Assembly (NCBI RefSeq): GCF_042466115.1
Contig: NZ_JAXHBQ010000001.1
Location: 2,852,001-2,916,000, forward strand
Origin: SW4 sp042466115
GTDB taxonomy: Bacteria > Pseudomonadota > Alphaproteobacteria > Rhodobacterales > Rhodobacteraceae
Direction: 5' to 3'
DNA: 64,000 nucleotides
The notes below the pieces were generated by a model. That model had not been told where the DNA came from. It searched no databases and saw nothing but the letters and a program-made list of their open reading frames with translations. The position numbers and the translations under genes were made by a program. Of this stretch, positions 15,788 through 24,077 are shown one piece after another; the stretch's first letter is position 1, and each line of letters starts with the position of its first letter.

Positions 15788-16984
15788 TTGAAGCTACCTT
15801 TTACGCCCGCCCCGATCGGCCCCGCGCGCGCCGCGCAGTTTCCCGTCGGGGCGGCAGTCACGCTGGCTGAACTTCACGCCGATCCATATCCCGCATATGC
15901 CCGCCTGCGCGCCGCTGAACCGGTGTCATGGATACCCGCTGCGGGCATGTGGATGATCACGCGGGCCGACTTGGCGCGCGCGGTGCTGCTGGACGATGCC
16001 GCCTTTACTGTCGGCTTTGACGGATCAACGGTTTACGACATCCTTGGCCTGCACATGATGACGCTGGACGGCCCCGCCGCCCGCACAGAAAAAGTGCCGT
16101 TCCGCGCATCATTCACCGGATCCCACGTGCGCGCCACCCTTGCACCCGCGATGGTCGCGCGCGTGACCCAACTGATCGACGGATTTCGCGCGACGGGAAG
16201 GGCGGACCTGCGCCATGATTTCGCCGCACGCCTGCCGATCCTTGTGATGCTTGACCTGTTCGGCCTTGATGATGCCCTTGAACCGGACCTGCGCCGCTGG
16301 TTCAAGGCGCTGGAGGCAGGCATCGGCAACATCGCCCAAGACAGCGATATCCGTGCGCGCGGGCAACAGGCCGCGGATGAATTTCGCACCATGATCATTG
16401 CCGCACTCGCCCGTCCCAAAGCGGCCCTTCTTGCCGATCTGGCCCAAAGCGACCTGACCAATGACCAGATCGCGCGCAACGCGTCGCTCGTGTTCTTTGG
16501 CGGGATTTCCACCGTTGAAGCACTGATTCTGAATGCCCTGCATGCCCTTGCCACGGTCGACGCATTGCTTGACCAGCTGGGCGATAATCCCGCCCTCCTT
16601 GATCCACTGATCGAGGAAACAGTGCGCTTTTATGGACCCGTCCAATCGTCGCATCGGCATGTGACCCGGTCAACGCAGATCGGCGGGATCATTCTGCCCC
16701 AGGGTGAAACGGTGTCGGTCGTGCAGGCGGCCTGCAATCGTGACCCTGCCGTTTTTGCGGACCCTGATCGGTTTGATCTGTCCCGCCCGGCCACGCCGCG
16801 CCATATCGGCTTTGCCACGGGGCCGCATCTATGTCTGGGGCAACACCTTGCCCGTGCACAGGCGCGTGTGGCATTGGAGGGGTTGGTGGGTGCATTGGCG
16901 CAACTGGCGCTGTCTGTCGACGCGCCGCAGGGCGCTGAATTTCGCCAGCCCAGAACCGCAACCGCCCGATGGGCCAAGCAATAA
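15788..16984 (+). CDS. Cytochrome P450
   Basis: A 398-residue soluble bacterial P450 starting at TTG 15788 behind a strong AGGGAAGGGGGG site. The haem-binding loop is FATGPHLCLGQHLAR with thiolate Cys349. The K-helix ExxR is EETVRF. The I-helix reads FFGGISTVEA: the usual acidic residue before the conserved Thr242 is Ser241, which is atypical for an oxygen-activating monooxygenase and may imply peroxide use or a special substrate. No ferredoxin or reductase gene lies nearby. It separates the RNase G-like gene from yacG, which are usually adjacent. Confidence 0.92.
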   Translation: MKLPFTPAPIGPARAAQFPVGAAVTLAELHADPYPAYARLRAAEPVSWIPAAGMWMITRADLARAVLLDDAAFTVGFDGSTVYDILGLHMMTLDGPAARTEKVPFRASFTGSHVRATLAPAMVARVTQLIDGFRATGRADLRHDFAARLPILVMLDLFGLDDALEPDLRRWFKALEAGIGNIAQDSDIRARGQQAADEFRTMIIAALARPKAALLADLAQSDLTNDQIARNASLVFFGGISTVEALILNALHALATVDALLDQLGDNPALLDPLIEETVRFYGPVQSSHRHVTRSTQIGGIILPQGETVSVVQAACNRDPAVFADPDRFDLSRPATPRHIGFATGPHLCLGQHLARAQARVALEGLVGALAQLALSVDAPQGAEFRQPRTATARWAKQ

Positions 16985-16998
16985 GACAGGAGCCCCGC

Positions 16999-17193
16999 AT
17001 GGCCTGCCCGATTTGTGACAAACCGACCGATGCAAAATACCGTCCCTTCTGTTCCAAACGCTGCGCAGATGTGGATTTGGCCAAGTGGCTGGGCGGGGGC
17101 TATGCGATCCCCTCGACCGATCCCGAAGACGTTGAAAAAGCGCTTGATGAAGTGCTGCGCCAGGCCGATCAATCCCCCGACAAGCCGCACTAG
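16999..17193 (+). CDS. yacG: DNA gyrase inhibitor / zinc-binding protein YacG
   Basis: A 64-residue protein with the C4 zinc ribbon CPICDKP...PFCSKRCADVDLAKWL and the acidic tail seen in YacG. In E. coli this family binds GyrB and inhibits gyrase. The start is ATG 16999 behind ACAGGAG; the frame is open 10 codons further upstream inside the P450 end. tRNA-Phe follows 80 bp downstream. Confidence 0.9.
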   Translation: MACPICDKPTDAKYRPFCSKRCADVDLAKWLGGGYAIPSTDPEDVEKALDEVLRQADQSPDKPH

Positions 17194-17273
17194 GCGTTTT
17201 CCCACAAATCCCTCTGGACACCTTTGAACGCCTCGCCTAAACAGCCGACACCCACAACTTAGGTTGTCCCGGT

Positions 17274-17348
17274 GCCCGGGTAGCTCAGGGGTAGAGCAGT
17301 GGATTGAAAATCCTCGTGTCGGTGGTTCGATTCCGCCCCTGGGCACCA
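17274..17348 (+). tRNA. tRNA-Phe (GAA anticodon)
   Basis: A 75-nt cloverleaf with encoded CCA: acceptor GCCCGGG/CCTGGGC (one G-T pair), D arm GCTC...GAGC, loop TTGAAAA (anticodon GAA), T stem GGTGG/CCGCC, discriminator A. The anticodon stem GTGGA/TCCTC has one T-T mismatch at its second pair. All other stems are sound. Confidence 0.96.
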
Positions 17349-17473
17349 TTTGGCTTTTGGACATTTTGGTGAATTTCCATGCCGGTGCGTCACATCGTAT
17401 GGGTGGCGGGCTATTGCCTGCTTTACATCCCGTGCCCTGCCGTTGAAAAACTGGCGCAAGGGGGATGGTGCAG

Positions 17474-20400
17474 ATGTGGCAGTTTTGGGTTGATCGCGGC
17501 GGGACGTTTACCGATATCGTCGGCAAGGCACCCGATGGCCAGTTGCATACCCACAAATTGCTGTCGGAAAACCCCGAAAGCTATGCTGATGCGGCCGTCC
17601 ACGGCATTCGTGCGCTACTGGGTCTGGGCGCACAGGATCCCATCCCGCCGCACCGGATTGACGCCGTCAAGATGGGCACGACCGTGGCCACGAACGCCTT
17701 GCTGGAACGCAAGGGCGCGCGCACGTTGCTGCTGATCACCAAGGGCATGCGCGACCTGTTGCGGATCGGCTACCAGAACCGGCCACGGCTGTTTGATCTC
17801 CATATCGTGCTGCCGGAACTGCTTTATGATGATGTGGTCGAGGTGGATGAACGACTGGATGCAAATGGCAAGGTCGTCACGCCGCTTGATGCAGACGCGG
17901 CCCGCGCGGCGCTGCAAGCCGCCCGTGAAGCGGGATACCGGTCTGTGGCGATCGCATTGATGCACAGCTACCGGTTCAACGAACACGAGGTCGCGCTGGG
18001 CGATATCGCCCGCGACATCGGGTTTTCGCAGGTGTCCCTTAGCCATCAGACAAGTCCGCTGATCAAGATCGTCGCGCGCGGCGATACGGCTGTGGTTGAT
18101 GCCTATCTGTCGCCCCTCTTGCGGCGCTATGTGTCCCAGGTCGCCGATGCCCTGGGCGCGAAAACGGGCGGGTGCGAGCGGTTGATGTTCATGCGCTCGA
18201 ACGGCGGGCTGACGGATGCCACCCTGTTTGAAGGGCGCGATGCGATCCTTTCGGGGCCGGCGGGTGGTGTTGTCGGCATGGTGCGCACGGCGGTAAACTG
18301 CGGGTTTGACCGGTTGATCGGCTTTGACATGGGCGGGACATCAACAGATGTCTGCCATTACGCGGGTGAATTCGAGCGCAGCTTTGAAACCGAAGTCGCT
18401 GGCGTGCGGATGCGCGCGCCGATGATGGCGATCCATACGGTCGCGGCGGGGGGCGGATCAATCCTGTCCTATCGCGATGGGCGCATGCAGGTCGGCCCGG
18501 AAAGTGCAGGGGCCAACCCCGGCCCGGCGGCCTATCGCCGTGGCGGGCCGCTGACAGTGACCGATTGCAACGTGCTGCTGGGCAAGTTGCACCCCGATCT
18601 GTTTCCGCCCGTTTTTGGCCCCAACGCCGATCAGCCGCTTGATGTAGCGGTGGTGCGCGCAAAATTCGCCGATATGGCCACGCAGATCGGTGGCGAGATG
18701 GGCGTCGAGGACATCGCCGAAGGCTTCTTGCGTATCGCCGTCGAAAACATGGCCAATGCGATCAAGAAAATCAGCGTGCAGCGCGGCTATGACGTGACCA
18801 AATACACGATGAACTGTTTTGGCGGGGCAGGCGGGCAACACGCCTGTCTGGTCGCTGATGCGCTGGGGATGGAAAGCGTGTTCATCCATCCCTTTGCCGG
18901 TGTTCTGTCGGCTTTTGGCATGGGGCTGGCCGATGTGCGCGCCATGCGCGAGGCGCAGTTTGGCAAGGGGTTTGATGCGCTGTCGGCAGCGGCTGACACA
19001 CTGTCCGACCTTGCAGCAGACGCCCGCGCCGAAGTGGCAGGGCAGGGCATAGCCGCGGCGCAAATCAGCACAATCGAAATGGCCCACATCCGCCCGGATG
19101 GAGCGCAACAGACTTTGGCCGTGCCGTTTGGCGCGGCTGACGACATGGCCGCCGCCTTTGCAACCGCCCACCAGCAACGGTTCGGCTTTGTGCCCCAGGG
19201 CGCGCGCCTGATCATCGACATGCTAACGGCCGAGGCGATCGGGGCCACCGGCGAACCGGTGAACCTGCCCGACCCCACAGGCACACCCGGCCCCGGGCAA
19301 ACCCGCGCGATGTGGTCGCAAGGGGTGCGGCGTGACGTGCCCGTGGTTGACCGTGCGACACTGCGTTCGGGCGAAACCGTTGACGGCCCTGCCATCATCA
19401 CCGAACCCACAGGCACGAATATCCTAGAACAGGGTTGGCAGGCGGAATGCTTGTCGGGCGGTAATCTGATCTTGCGCCGCGTCGCACCGCTGCCGCGGGA
19501 AATGGCAATCGGCACCCGCGTCGATCCGGTCATGCTTGAGGTGTTCAACAACCTCTTTATGTCTATCGCCGAGCAGATGGGCGCGACGCTGGCCAACACC
19601 GCCTATTCGGTGAACATCAAGGAACGCTACGACTTTTCCTGCGCGATTTTTGACGAAGCCGGTGATCTGGTCGCCAACGCGCCGCATGTGCCGGTGCACC
19701 TTGGGTCGATGTCGGAATCCGTGCGCACGGTGTTGCGCCAGAATGCGGGCAAAATCCGCCCCGGTGACGTGTTCATGATGAACAATCCGTTCAACGGCGG
19801 CACCCATCTGCCCGATGTCACCGTGATCACGCCCGTGTTCGACGGCGACCGCATTGCCTATACGGTCGCCAGCCGTGGCCATCACGCCGATATCGGCGGC
19901 AAGACCCCCGGATCAGCCCCGCCCGACAGCCGCACGATTGACGAGGAAGGCGTGTTGATCGACAATTTCCTGCTGGTGGCGCAGGGGCAGTTGCGCGACA
20001 CGCAAACGCGGGAATTGCTCGCGTCCGGCCCCTATCCCTGCCGCAACGTCGATCAGAACATGGCCGATCTGGCCGCACAGATTGCCGCCAACGCCACCGG
20101 CGTGGCCGAGTTGCAAAAGATCACGCGCCAGTTCGGATTGGACACCGTTCACGCCTATATGACGCATGTGCAGGACAACGCCGAAGAAAGCGTGCGCTGT
20201 GTGCTGGATGTGCTGCGCAATTGCAAGTTCACCTATCCGCTGGACAGCGGTGATCAGATCAAGGTGGCGATCAGTGTGGATCACAAGGCGCGCACGGCCA
20301 CCCTTGATTTTACCGGAACGTCGCCACAGAACCCGTTGAATTATAACGCTCCTTTGGCGATCTGTCGCGCTGTTGTCCTTTATGTGTTCCGCACGTTGGT

Positions 20401-21043
20401 GGGCAGCAACATCCCGATGAACGAAGGCTGCCTGAAGCCCCTGAACCTGATCGTGCCCGAGGGGACGATGATCAACCCCGCCCATCCCGCCGCTGTGATT
20501 TCCGGCAATACCGAGGTGTCACAGGCCATTGCCGATACGCTGTTTGGGGCGTTGGGTGTGATTGCGGGCAGTCAGGGGACAATGAACAATTTCGTCTACG
20601 GCAACGATGTCTATCAGAATTACGAAACGATTTGCGGCGGCACTGGCGCGGGTGACGGGTTCGATGGCACCAGTGCGGTGCACAGCCACATGACCAACAC
20701 CCGCATGACCGACCCCGAAGTTCTGGAAACGCGATTCCCTGTGCGGGTTGATGAGTTTTCGATCCGCCATGGGTCCGGTGGCGCGGGCCGCTATAGGGGC
20801 GGCGACGGCATCGTGCGCCGTTTGCGTTTCCTTGAACCGATGACCGTGACGGTGCTGACATCGCACCGGATCGTGCCGCCCCATGGCACTGACGGCGGTG
20901 GCGCGGGTGCCGTGGGTGAAAACCGCGTTGCACGGGCCAACGGGCGGATCGACCGCCTGAAGGGCAATGACGAAACACAGGTTGCCGGGGGGGATGTATT
21001 TGTGATGAAAACGCCGGGTGGCGGGGGCTATGGCGCCCCATGA
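17474..21043 (+). CDS. 5-oxoprolinase-type hydantoinase (fused HyuA/HyuB)
   Basis: An ATP-dependent cyclic-amide hydrolase of 1189 residues, the size of 5-oxoprolinase, which opens 5-oxoproline to glutamate. The HyuA half starts FWVDRGGTFTDIV and contains GFDMGGTSTDVCHY and HTVAAGGGSI. The HyuB half begins near residue 680 (VDPVMLEVFNNLFMSIAEQMG) and has FSCAIFD, HVPVHLGSM, NNPFNGGTHLPD and a Gly-rich C terminus. AAGGGGG abuts an ATG at 17465, so the next ATG (17474, 9 nt away) is the better start. Whether the substrate is 5-oxoproline or another hydantoin-like ring is not proven. Confidence 0.88.
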   Translation: MWQFWVDRGGTFTDIVGKAPDGQLHTHKLLSENPESYADAAVHGIRALLGLGAQDPIPPHRIDAVKMGTTVATNALLERKGARTLLLITKGMRDLLRIGYQNRPRLFDLHIVLPELLYDDVVEVDERLDANGKVVTPLDADAARAALQAAREAGYRSVAIALMHSYRFNEHEVALGDIARDIGFSQVSLSHQTSPLIKIVARGDTAVVDAYLSPLLRRYVSQVADALGAKTGGCERLMFMRSNGGLTDATLFEGRDAILSGPAGGVVGMVRTAVNCGFDRLIGFDMGGTSTDVCHYAGEFERSFETEVAGVRMRAPMMAIHTVAAGGGSILSYRDGRMQVGPESAGANPGPAAYRRGGPLTVTDCNVLLGKLHPDLFPPVFGPNADQPLDVAVVRAKFADMATQIGGEMGVEDIAEGFLRIAVENMANAIKKISVQRGYDVTKYTMNCFGGAGGQHACLVADALGMESVFIHPFAGVLSAFGMGLADVRAMREAQFGKGFDALSAAADTLSDLAADARAEVAGQGIAAAQISTIEMAHIRPDGAQQTLAVPFGAADDMAAAFATAHQQRFGFVPQGARLIIDMLTAEAIGATGEPVNLPDPTGTPGPGQTRAMWSQGVRRDVPVVDRATLRSGETVDGPAIITEPTGTNILEQGWQAECLSGGNLILRRVAPLPREMAIGTRVDPVMLEVFNNLFMSIAEQMGATLANTAYSVNIKERYDFSCAIFDEAGDLVANAPHVPVHLGSMSESVRTVLRQNAGKIRPGDVFMMNNPFNGGTHLPDVTVITPVFDGDRIAYTVASRGHHADIGGKTPGSAPPDSRTIDEEGVLIDNFLLVAQGQLRDTQTRELLASGPYPCRNVDQNMADLAAQIAANATGVAELQKITRQFGLDTVHAYMTHVQDNAEESVRCVLDVLRNCKFTYPLDSGDQIKVAISVDHKARTATLDFTGTSPQNPLNYNAPLAICRAVVLYVFRTLVGSNIPMNEGCLKPLNLIVPEGTMINPAHPAAVISGNTEVSQAIADTLFGALGVIAGSQGTMNNFVYGNDVYQNYETICGGTGAGDGFDGTSAVHSHMTNTRMTDPEVLETRFPVRVDEFSIRHGSGGAGRYRGGDGIVRRLRFLEPMTVTVLTSHRIVPPHGTDGGGAGAVGENRVARANGRIDRLKGNDETQVAGGDVFVMKTPGGGGYGAP

Positions 21044-21053
21044 AAGGACCGAT

Positions 21054-22505
21054 ATGACATACTTGGGTATTGATCTGGGGACATCGGGCCTGCGCGCCTT
21101 GCTGATTAGCGGCGATGGCACTCCGATTGGCACAAGCGAGCATCACTACAATGTCAGCCATCCGCATTCGGGCTGGTCCGAACAGGATCCGGCACAGTGG
21201 ATTGCCGCACTTGAGGCCGCGATGGCCGATTTGCGCGCGGCCCATCCGGCGTTTGCCGACCTGCGTGGCATTGGTGTGGCGGGGCATATGCATGGCGCGA
21301 CCCTGCTGGATGAAACGGGCGATGTCTTGCGCCCCTGCATCTTGTGGAACGACACCCGCTCGCACCTTGAAGCCGCGGAACTTGACCAGATCGCGGGCGT
21401 GCGTGACCTGTCGGGCAATATCGTCTTTCCGGGGTTCACTGCCCCAAAACTTAGCTGGGTGGCTAAGCATGAGCCGGAAATTTTTGCACGTGTTGCCAAG
21501 GTGTTATTGCCCGCAGCTTATCTGAACTTCTATCTGACGGGCGCTTACGTCGCCGATATGTCCGACTCTGCCGGCACTGCGTGGCTTGACGTTGGTGCGC
21601 GCGATTGGTCGGCTGACCTGCTGGCCGCAGGCGGAATGCGCCGCGACCAGATGCCCGACCTTGTGGAAGGCAGTGCACACGCGGGCGAACTGCGCGCCGA
21701 TCTGGCGGCCAGGTGGGGGCTGAACGGCCCAGTCACTATCGCGGGCGGTGCGGGTGACAATGCCGCCGCTGCCTGCGGGATCGGGGCCGTGGCCGAAGGG
21801 CAAGGTTTTGTGTCGCTCGGCACGTCGGGCGTGGTTCTGGCCGCGCGCGACGGCTACAAACCCGCGCCCGAAACTGCGCTGCACACCTTTTGTCATGCGA
21901 TCCCGAACCGCTGGTATCAGATGGGCGTGATGCTCTCGGCGACTGACAGCCTGAACTGGCTGGGCCGGATCACTGGCACCGCACCGCGCGATCTGACAGC
22001 GCCCTTGGGCGAGACCCTGCAAGCGCCCACAGACCTGCGATTCCTGCCCTATCTGTCGGGCGAGCGCACACCGCACAATGATGCCGACATTCGCGGCAGT
22101 TTCACGGGGATAGGGGCTGATACCACCCGCGATGATCTGACCCGCGCGGTGCTGGAAGGGGTGGCATTTGGTCTGCGTGACAGTTTCGATGCCCTGCGCG
22201 CCACGGGTGCCACCCTTGACCAGCTGATCGCCATCGGCGGCGGCACCGGGTCGCGCTATTGGCTGAAACTGATCGCCACCGTATTGGGTGTGCCGCTATC
22301 GCTGCCAAAGGGCGGCGAATTCGGCGCGGCTTTGGGTGCCGCGCGGTTGGGTATGGCGGCGGCCACGGGTGCGGATGCGGAAACGCTGATGACCCCGCCG
22401 GACTTGGGCGACACCATCATGCCAGACACAGCGCTGCGGGCTGATTTTGATGCCGCCTACGCCAAATTCCGCGCGGCCTATGCGGGGATCAAGGCCGTGC
22501 AATAA
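21054..22505 (+). CDS. xylB: Xylulokinase-type FGGY sugar kinase
   Basis: A 483-residue FGGY-family kinase, expected to phosphorylate D-xylulose with ATP. Motifs: YLGIDLGTSGLRALLI (ATP phosphate 1), GVAGHMHGATLLDE, LWNDTRS, GGAGDNAAAACGIGAV, and GGGTGSRYWLKLIATVLG (adenosine site). ATG 21054 follows GAAAGGACC and is 10 bp past the oxoprolinase stop, so the two genes are co-transcribed. No xylose isomerase or sugar transporter is close, so the sugar is not certain. Confidence 0.88.
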   Translation: MTYLGIDLGTSGLRALLISGDGTPIGTSEHHYNVSHPHSGWSEQDPAQWIAALEAAMADLRAAHPAFADLRGIGVAGHMHGATLLDETGDVLRPCILWNDTRSHLEAAELDQIAGVRDLSGNIVFPGFTAPKLSWVAKHEPEIFARVAKVLLPAAYLNFYLTGAYVADMSDSAGTAWLDVGARDWSADLLAAGGMRRDQMPDLVEGSAHAGELRADLAARWGLNGPVTIAGGAGDNAAAACGIGAVAEGQGFVSLGTSGVVLAARDGYKPAPETALHTFCHAIPNRWYQMGVMLSATDSLNWLGRITGTAPRDLTAPLGETLQAPTDLRFLPYLSGERTPHNDADIRGSFTGIGADTTRDDLTRAVLEGVAFGLRDSFDALRATGATLDQLIAIGGGTGSRYWLKLIATVLGVPLSLPKGGEFGAALGAARLGMAAATGADAETLMTPPDLGDTIMPDTALRADFDAAYAKFRAAYAGIKAVQ

Positions 22506-22517
22506 TCGGGCTGTTCT

Positions 22518-22531
22518 TTGACCTGTGTCAA
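22518..22531. promoter_or_regulatory. FNR/FnrL-type palindrome upstream of hemA
   Basis: The 14-bp sequence TTGAC-CTGT-GTCAA is a perfect inverted repeat in the FNR/FnrL form (consensus TTGAT-N4-ATCAA), 53 bp before the hemA ATG. In Rhodobacter sphaeroides hemA is known to be under FnrL oxygen control, so a role in low-oxygen induction is plausible. No experimental support exists here. Confidence 0.6.
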
Positions 22532-22584
22532 AGTCGCGACTGCCCCGTCCTGTAGAACCTACCCAAGCTGCAGGAGAATACCCC

Positions 22585-23808
22585 ATGGATTACCAGTCGT
22601 TTTTTGGCGACGCGCTGACCGCATTGCGCGCTGAGGGCAACTACCGCGTCTTTGCCGATCTTGCGCGGGAGCGGGGTGCGTTTCCGCGGGCGGCCAATCA
22701 TCTGGGTGATGCGGTGCGCCCTGTCACGATCTGGTGTTCCAACGATTATCTGGGCATGGGGCAGCACCCCAAGGTGCTGGACGCGATGCATGACGCGCTT
22801 GATAAAGTCGGTGCAGGCGCTGGCGGGACGCGCAACATCTCTGGCACGACCCACCATCACGTATTGCTGGAACGCGAGTTGGCCGACCTGCACGGCAAGG
22901 AAGACGCGTTGCTGTTCACTTCGGGCTATGTCTCGAACTGGGCGGCCCTTGGCACTTTGGCGTCGAAAATCCCGAACTGCCTTGTGCTGTCGGACGCGCT
23001 GAACCACGCCAGCATGATCGAAGGCATCCGCCATTCAAAGGCCGAACGTCAGATCTGGAAACACAACGATCTGGCCGACTTGGAGGCGAAACTTGCCGCG
23101 CAGCCGCTGGACCGCCCAAAACTGATCGCCTTTGAATCCGTCTATTCGATGGATGGTGACATCGCCCCGATCCGCGAGATCTGCGATCTGGCCGACAAAT
23201 ACAACGCGATGACCTATCTGGACGAGGTGCACGCCGTGGGCATGTATGGCCCGCGCGGCGGCGGCATTGCCGAACGCGAAGGGCTGATGGACCGGATCAC
23301 CGTGATCGAAGGGACGCTGGGCAAGGCCTTTGGCGTGGTCGGCGGTTATATCGCGGGCAGTGCCGCGGTCTGCGATTTTGTGCGCTCGTTCGCGAGCGGG
23401 TTCATCTTTACGACTGCCCTGCCACCGGCCGTGGCGGCGGGCGCATGTGCCTCGATCCGCCACCTCAAGCAATCCAATATCGAACGCGAAGGCCAGCAGG
23501 CCCGTGTGGCACAGGTCCGCGCCCGCCTTGAAGCGGCGGGAATTCCGCATATCGACAACCCCAGCCACATCATTCCGGTGATGGTGGGCGATCCGGTGAA
23601 ATGCAAATATCTGTCAGATGTGCTGATGGACCGGTTCGGCATCTACATCCAGCCGATCAACTATCCGACCGTGCCCAAAGGCACCGAACGGCTGCGCATC
23701 ACCCCGTCGCCCGTGCATAGCCAGGCCGATATCGACGCCCTGGTCGGCGCGCTGGAACAGCTCTGGGCACAGTGCCAACTGGCGCGTTTGCCAATGGCGG
23801 CGCAGTAG
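22585..23808 (+). CDS. hemA: 5-aminolevulinate synthase
   Basis: PLP enzyme of the alphaproteobacterial C4 pathway: condenses glycine and succinyl-CoA to 5-aminolevulinate, the entry to haem. The 407-residue product has CSNDYLGMGQHP, GTRNISGTTHHHVLLE, FESVYSMDGDIAPI, YLDEVHAVGMYG and the Schiff-base lysine in EGTLGKAFGVVGG. ATG 22585 is preceded by CAGGAG; the open frame runs 20 codons further up without homology. An FNR-type site lies upstream, and a glycine riboswitch with gcv genes lies downstream. Confidence 0.97.
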   Translation: MDYQSFFGDALTALRAEGNYRVFADLARERGAFPRAANHLGDAVRPVTIWCSNDYLGMGQHPKVLDAMHDALDKVGAGAGGTRNISGTTHHHVLLERELADLHGKEDALLFTSGYVSNWAALGTLASKIPNCLVLSDALNHASMIEGIRHSKAERQIWKHNDLADLEAKLAAQPLDRPKLIAFESVYSMDGDIAPIREICDLADKYNAMTYLDEVHAVGMYGPRGGGIAEREGLMDRITVIEGTLGKAFGVVGGYIAGSAAVCDFVRSFASGFIFTTALPPAVAAGACASIRHLKQSNIEREGQQARVAQVRARLEAAGIPHIDNPSHIIPVMVGDPVKCKYLSDVLMDRFGIYIQPINYPTVPKGTERLRITPSPVHSQADIDALVGALEQLWAQCQLARLPMAAQ

Positions 23809-23860
23809 GCATCAAAGTCCTTTACGACTCGGCATAAAGCGGCCTATTAATTCCCATCAC

Positions 23861-24008
23861 AGTGGGAGAACTGGTTCGCCAGTGCCGAAGGAGCAACCGC
23901 CCCGGTAAACTCTCAGGCCCAAGGACCGCTGTGTTGACTGAACTCTGGAGAGTGGTGCGGATGCACCCGCCGAAGGGATAACGATCTCAGGCGCACGGAC
24001 AGAGGGGG
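23861..24008 (+). promoter_or_regulatory. Tandem glycine riboswitch controlling gcvTHP
   Basis: Two glycine aptamers in series. Both contain the GCCGAAGG core (23884 and 23969) and a CTCAGG core (in AACTCTCAGG and CGATCTCAGG), each followed by a GGAC closing segment; a short linker joins them at about 23934-23940. The location, about 70 bp before gcvT, is the classical one. Glycine binding is expected to allow expression of the cleavage system. TTTACG-N18-TATTAA at 23821-23850 is a possible promoter. No U-rich terminator is visible in the expression platform; a GCGCGC hairpin near 24016-24032 may be involved. Confidence 0.92.
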
Positions 24009-24077
24009 CATCGGACGCGCAGCAGCGCGCAATCGGTGCCGCAGGGGTTTCCCGACGGTCAATGACAGGGGAACGGG

